From: Sulfurimonadaceae bacterium | Lineage (GTDB): Bacteria > Campylobacterota > Campylobacteria > Campylobacterales > Sulfurimonadaceae | Reading direction: 5' to 3' | DNA length: 7,808 nt | Assembly (NCBI GenBank): GCA_026193155.1 | Contig: JAPHSI010000151.1 | Location: 1 to 7,808, forward strand | Part shown: positions 5,806-7,808 of the stretch, in pieces | Numbering within the stretch: position 1 is the stretch's first letter | Layout of the letters: each line of letters begins with the position of its first letter | Position numbers and translations under genes: made by a program | The notes under the pieces: generated by a model | Seen by the model: the letters and a program-made list of their open reading frames with translations, nothing else | The model's database searches: none | What the model was told of the DNA's origin: nothing

Positions 5806-7356
5806 TTAGTATCTATATCTGAAGTATACTCTTATATCTTGAGCTTCTTCAACTGGATCCATATAAGGACTTGCTTTAGCATCAGCCATACTTATTGGAG
5901 TACCACCATCACCAAAGAAACCATTTGAACCTGTATAGTCATAAGTCATTTGAGTATATCTAACTTGCATAGAGAATGCTTTTTCGATTAACGGCTGAGT
6001 CCAGTATAACTCAATAGCATCACCACGAGTAGCTAATTTAGAACCAGCCATAGTATCTTCACCGTATGTAAATGGTCTCCAGTACTCATCACCGTGATTA
6101 TATTCTAGACCAAATCTACCACCTGTCATATTTGGCATATTTACACCTAACCAATATGATGAACCAGTTTCTGACTTATCGCTACCTAACATGTTACCTG
6201 AAGCCACACCCATCATTTGTAGTGCTGCAGCCCCTCCAACATTATCAGTATCTACAGCAGCCGTTCTAATAGCACTATCTGTAGGATGAGACTTACTCAT
6301 AGCATAAGATGCAAAGAAAGTTGTTTCATCTAAAAAGTCAGATATCCCATCACCTATACCGTCAACTTTAAACGATACAGCCATACCATCCATGTCTCCT
6401 GTATTCTCCATAGCCCAAGTTTGAACATCATCAGCCATAGAAGGAGTATTTTGTGTTTGGTAATTAGTTAAAATCATACCTGGAACATTTAGACCACGGT
6501 ACCAAGTAGTTTTAACTGCATATTGACCATTATCATACGGAACAAAAATAAAACCATACATATCTACAGTATCCATGCCACCATCAGCTTCAACATAGTT
6601 TGGAGATGTTCCACCCATACCATTAAATAAAGTGTAATCAGCTTCATTTGACCAAGCTTTAGCATTTGTTAAACCGCGCCCAAGACAAATTTTAAACATC
6701 ATACCTGGTACATAAGTATCTAGATTAATACCAGCTGATGCACCGTCAAACTCCATATTTATAACATGACCAAGTGGAGATTTTGCTTTTGGATCATCAT
6801 CTCTTAGGTTAGCTAGGTAACCATTTGTAGATGGGCGACGACCAATACTTGCAGTAAAGCTCAAATCTCCAACTTTTGGCATCCATAACCAGTAAGCTTC
6901 TCTTACGCGTAATTTGTCATCATTTAATGTTTCACTTGAAACCCAATCAAATGTATCAAAACCTGTACCTCTTTGTGGGTAGTTAGTCATAGCTCCTGAA
7001 GTTTGCATAGACGCATTACCAAAAGCCTTGTGATAAGCCAATTGACCTTTAAATACTAACTCATCTGTAGGTGCATAACCCATGTTTAACCAAAGACGGT
7101 TTGAATATAATCCATCATTTTTGTAAGTAGTACCACCAGCTGTTTTGTATTCTAAATTATCATAAGCTGTACGAAAATCAACATCGAACTTAACATTATC
7201 ATTTGCTGCCTGAGCATTTACACGACCTACTTTTTTTTGAAGTTTAGTCAACTTTTTATTTAATTTATCAATCTGAGATTGTAAATCAGCATTAGCATCC
7301 GCATATAAAGCTGTACTTAGAAAAGCAGCAGCTGAAAGAGCTATTATTTTTTTCAT
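5806..7356 (-). CDS. Outer-membrane beta-barrel porin with N-terminal coiled coil (possibly DUF3373 family)
   Basis: A 516-aa precursor with a clear Sec signal peptide (MKK, hydrophobic 4-17, cleavage after ALYA at 19). A short perfect heptad coiled coil follows, with hydrophobic residues at 25, 29, 32, 36, 39, 43 and 46, probably a trimerisation stalk in the periplasm. The remainder has many alternating aromatic/hydrophobic strands with Gly/Asp-rich loops (e.g. FDVDFRTAYDNLEY, SYWLGVNMPNM, RFGLEYNHGDEYW), and it ends in a strand RVYFRYRY with a terminal aromatic residue, the usual outer-membrane insertion signal. These features show a secreted beta-barrel; length and style recall the DUF3373 proteins of Campylobacterota, though I cannot confirm the family. 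Substrate is unknown. AAGGA at 7363-7367 lies 6 nt before the ATG. It has its own promoter region and its own terminator, and sits directly upstream of the sulfide:quinone reductase gene. Confidence 0.85.
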   Translation of the reverse strand: MKKIIALSAAAFLSTALYADANADLQSQIDKLNKKLTKLQKKVGRVNAQAANDNVKFDVDFRTAYDNLEYKTAGGTTYKNDGLYSNRLWLNMGYAPTDELVFKGQLAYHKAFGNASMQTSGAMTNYPQRGTGFDTFDWVSSETLNDDKLRVREAYWLWMPKVGDLSFTASIGRRPSTNGYLANLRDDDPKAKSPLGHVINMEFDGASAGINLDTYVPGMMFKICLGRGLTNAKAWSNEADYTLFNGMGGTSPNYVEADGGMDTVDMYGFIFVPYDNGQYAVKTTWYRGLNVPGMILTNYQTQNTPSMADDVQTWAMENTGDMDGMAVSFKVDGIGDGISDFLDETTFFASYAMSKSHPTDSAIRTAAVDTDNVGGAAALQMMGVASGNMLGSDKSETGSSYWLGVNMPNMTGGRFGLEYNHGDEYWRPFTYGEDTMAGSKLATRGDAIELYWTQPLIEKAFSMQVRYTQMTYDYTGSNGFFGDGGTPISMADAKASPYMDPVEEAQDIRVYFRYRY

Positions 7357-7387
7357 TCGAATTCCTTCATCAATTTATTCATTTACC

Positions 7388-7431
7388 ATCATATCACAAA
7401 CTTGAAAGGAATTTGATAAAAAAGTGATAAA
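7388..7431 (-). promoter_or_regulatory. Putative porin promoter and operator-like repeats
   Basis: The - strand carries an extended -10, TGATATGAT (TATGAT at 7388-7393), about 32 nt upstream of the porin ATG. It is embedded in TGTGATAT (7391-7398). A second motif TTTATCAC lies upstream at 7424-7431, 25 nt away, with another TTTATCA between them. The same two octamers occur in the reductase promoter 5 nt apart, suggesting shared control. Predicted by eye. Confidence 0.4.
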
Positions 7432-7501
7432 TTTTCTTTTTTTTGTTACAAAAGTACGCACATTAATAGAAGTAGGGTTTAGCATTAATTTTAGCTTATA
7501 A

Positions 7502-7808
7502 TTATAAGTAAATTTTATTTATTAAGAGTTGGATATTAATCCTATTATTCCAAATATTTTTGTTTACAGTATAAGAACAAGTTATTTTTTTGTCTTGAGG
7601 TATTTCAAAGACTTCCTTATATAATGTAAGCTCAAGAGAGTTTAAATCACTGTTGTTTTGTTTAATTATTATCTTAGAATGATTCTTTTCTCGACCAAAT
7701 ATTTTTATATCCTCAATGTGTGCATCCTGAATTAAAAATGTTGGTCGTTTATTTGCTTCACCATATGGTTCAAACATATCAAATAAGTTTAAAAGTTCTA
7801 TATCTATA
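7502..7808 (-). CDS. recJ: Single-stranded-DNA-specific exonuclease RecJ, C-terminal end (partial)
   Basis: The frame is open to the window edge, so the first in-frame ATG at 7777 is internal; about 101 C-terminal residues are visible. The hallmark is ELLNLFDMFEPYGEANKRPT, matching the RecJ signature LL.PFG.GNP.P that opens the C-terminal OB-fold domain, followed by beta-strand-rich sequence (FLIQDAHIEDIKIFG, then KIIIKQ). RecJ degrades single-stranded DNA 5' to 3' in recombination and mismatch repair; its DHH catalytic domain lies outside the window. It reads in the same direction as the porin gene, 145 nt upstream of it, but no functional link is implied. The stop lies within a 14-nt AT-rich palindrome (7495-7508). 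Confidence 0.85.
   Translation of the reverse strand, partial: IDIELLNLFDMFEPYGEANKRPTFLIQDAHIEDIKIFGREKNHSKIIIKQNNSDLNSLELTLYKEVFEIPQDKKITCSYTVNKNIWNNRINIQLLINKIYL

Noticed and set aside
6072..6269. 65-aa open frame on the + strand
   Set aside because: Antisense to porin barrel strands; no ribosome binding site or recognisable domain.
7495..7508. 14-nt perfect palindrome CTTATAATTATAAG at the recJ stop
   Set aside because: Pure AT-rich core with no loop or U-tract, and such palindromes are frequent in AT-rich DNA; not enough to call an operator or terminator.
1..7808. Mobile elements, CRISPR arrays, tRNA or rRNA genes
   Set aside because: No transposase or integrase frame, spaced direct repeats, or tRNA-like cloverleaf was recognised.

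Overview
The window looks like a piece of a Campylobacterota (Epsilonproteobacteria) chromosome, most like a Sulfurimonas-type sulfur oxidiser. This rests on the AT-rich composition, a FliI ATPase lying outside any visible flagellar cluster, a type II sulfide:quinone reductase with a twin-arginine leader, a short secreted cytochrome-c-like protein, and a large coiled-coil porin of a kind I associate with that group. The assignment comes from protein recognition by eye, not from a database search.

Layout, left to right. The last 25 codons of an unidentified + strand gene run 5 nt ahead of fliI (flagellar export ATPase, +). fliI converges on a long - strand gene with no base between the two stop codons. 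That gene encodes an apparently cytoplasmic protein with a seven-bladed WD40-type propeller followed by an alpha-helical solenoid built from a strikingly regular 84-residue repeat. All remaining genes are on the - strand. Reading in their direction from the right edge: the C-terminal end of recJ; a 516-aa outer-membrane porin ending in a strong hairpin; a Tat-exported type II sulfide:quinone reductase broken by a one-base deletion near 4635; a 105-aa exported protein that resembles cytochrome c but lacks CXXCH; its terminator; and the propeller/solenoid gene with its own promoter and a TTG start.

How the genes may work together. The porin, the sulfide:quinone reductase and the small Cys-containing protein form a plausible envelope module for sulfide uptake and oxidation: solute entry, periplasm-facing oxidation of sulfide to sulfane sulfur with electrons passed to quinone, and a small thiol protein that could take up product sulfur. 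Only the reductase role is firmly supported. The porin and reductase upstream regions share two motifs (TGTGATAT, forming part of an extended -10 element, and TTTATCAC), which suggests a common regulator.

No tRNA, rRNA, CRISPR array, insertion sequence or prophage gene was seen. No gene-free stretch exceeds 300 nt; the longest, 5541-5805 (265 nt), holds the porin terminator and the reductase promoter/operator region. The most interesting signals are the 84-residue repeat protein, the heme-less cytochrome-like partner with a C-terminal cysteine, and the frameshifted reductase with its palindromic promoter.
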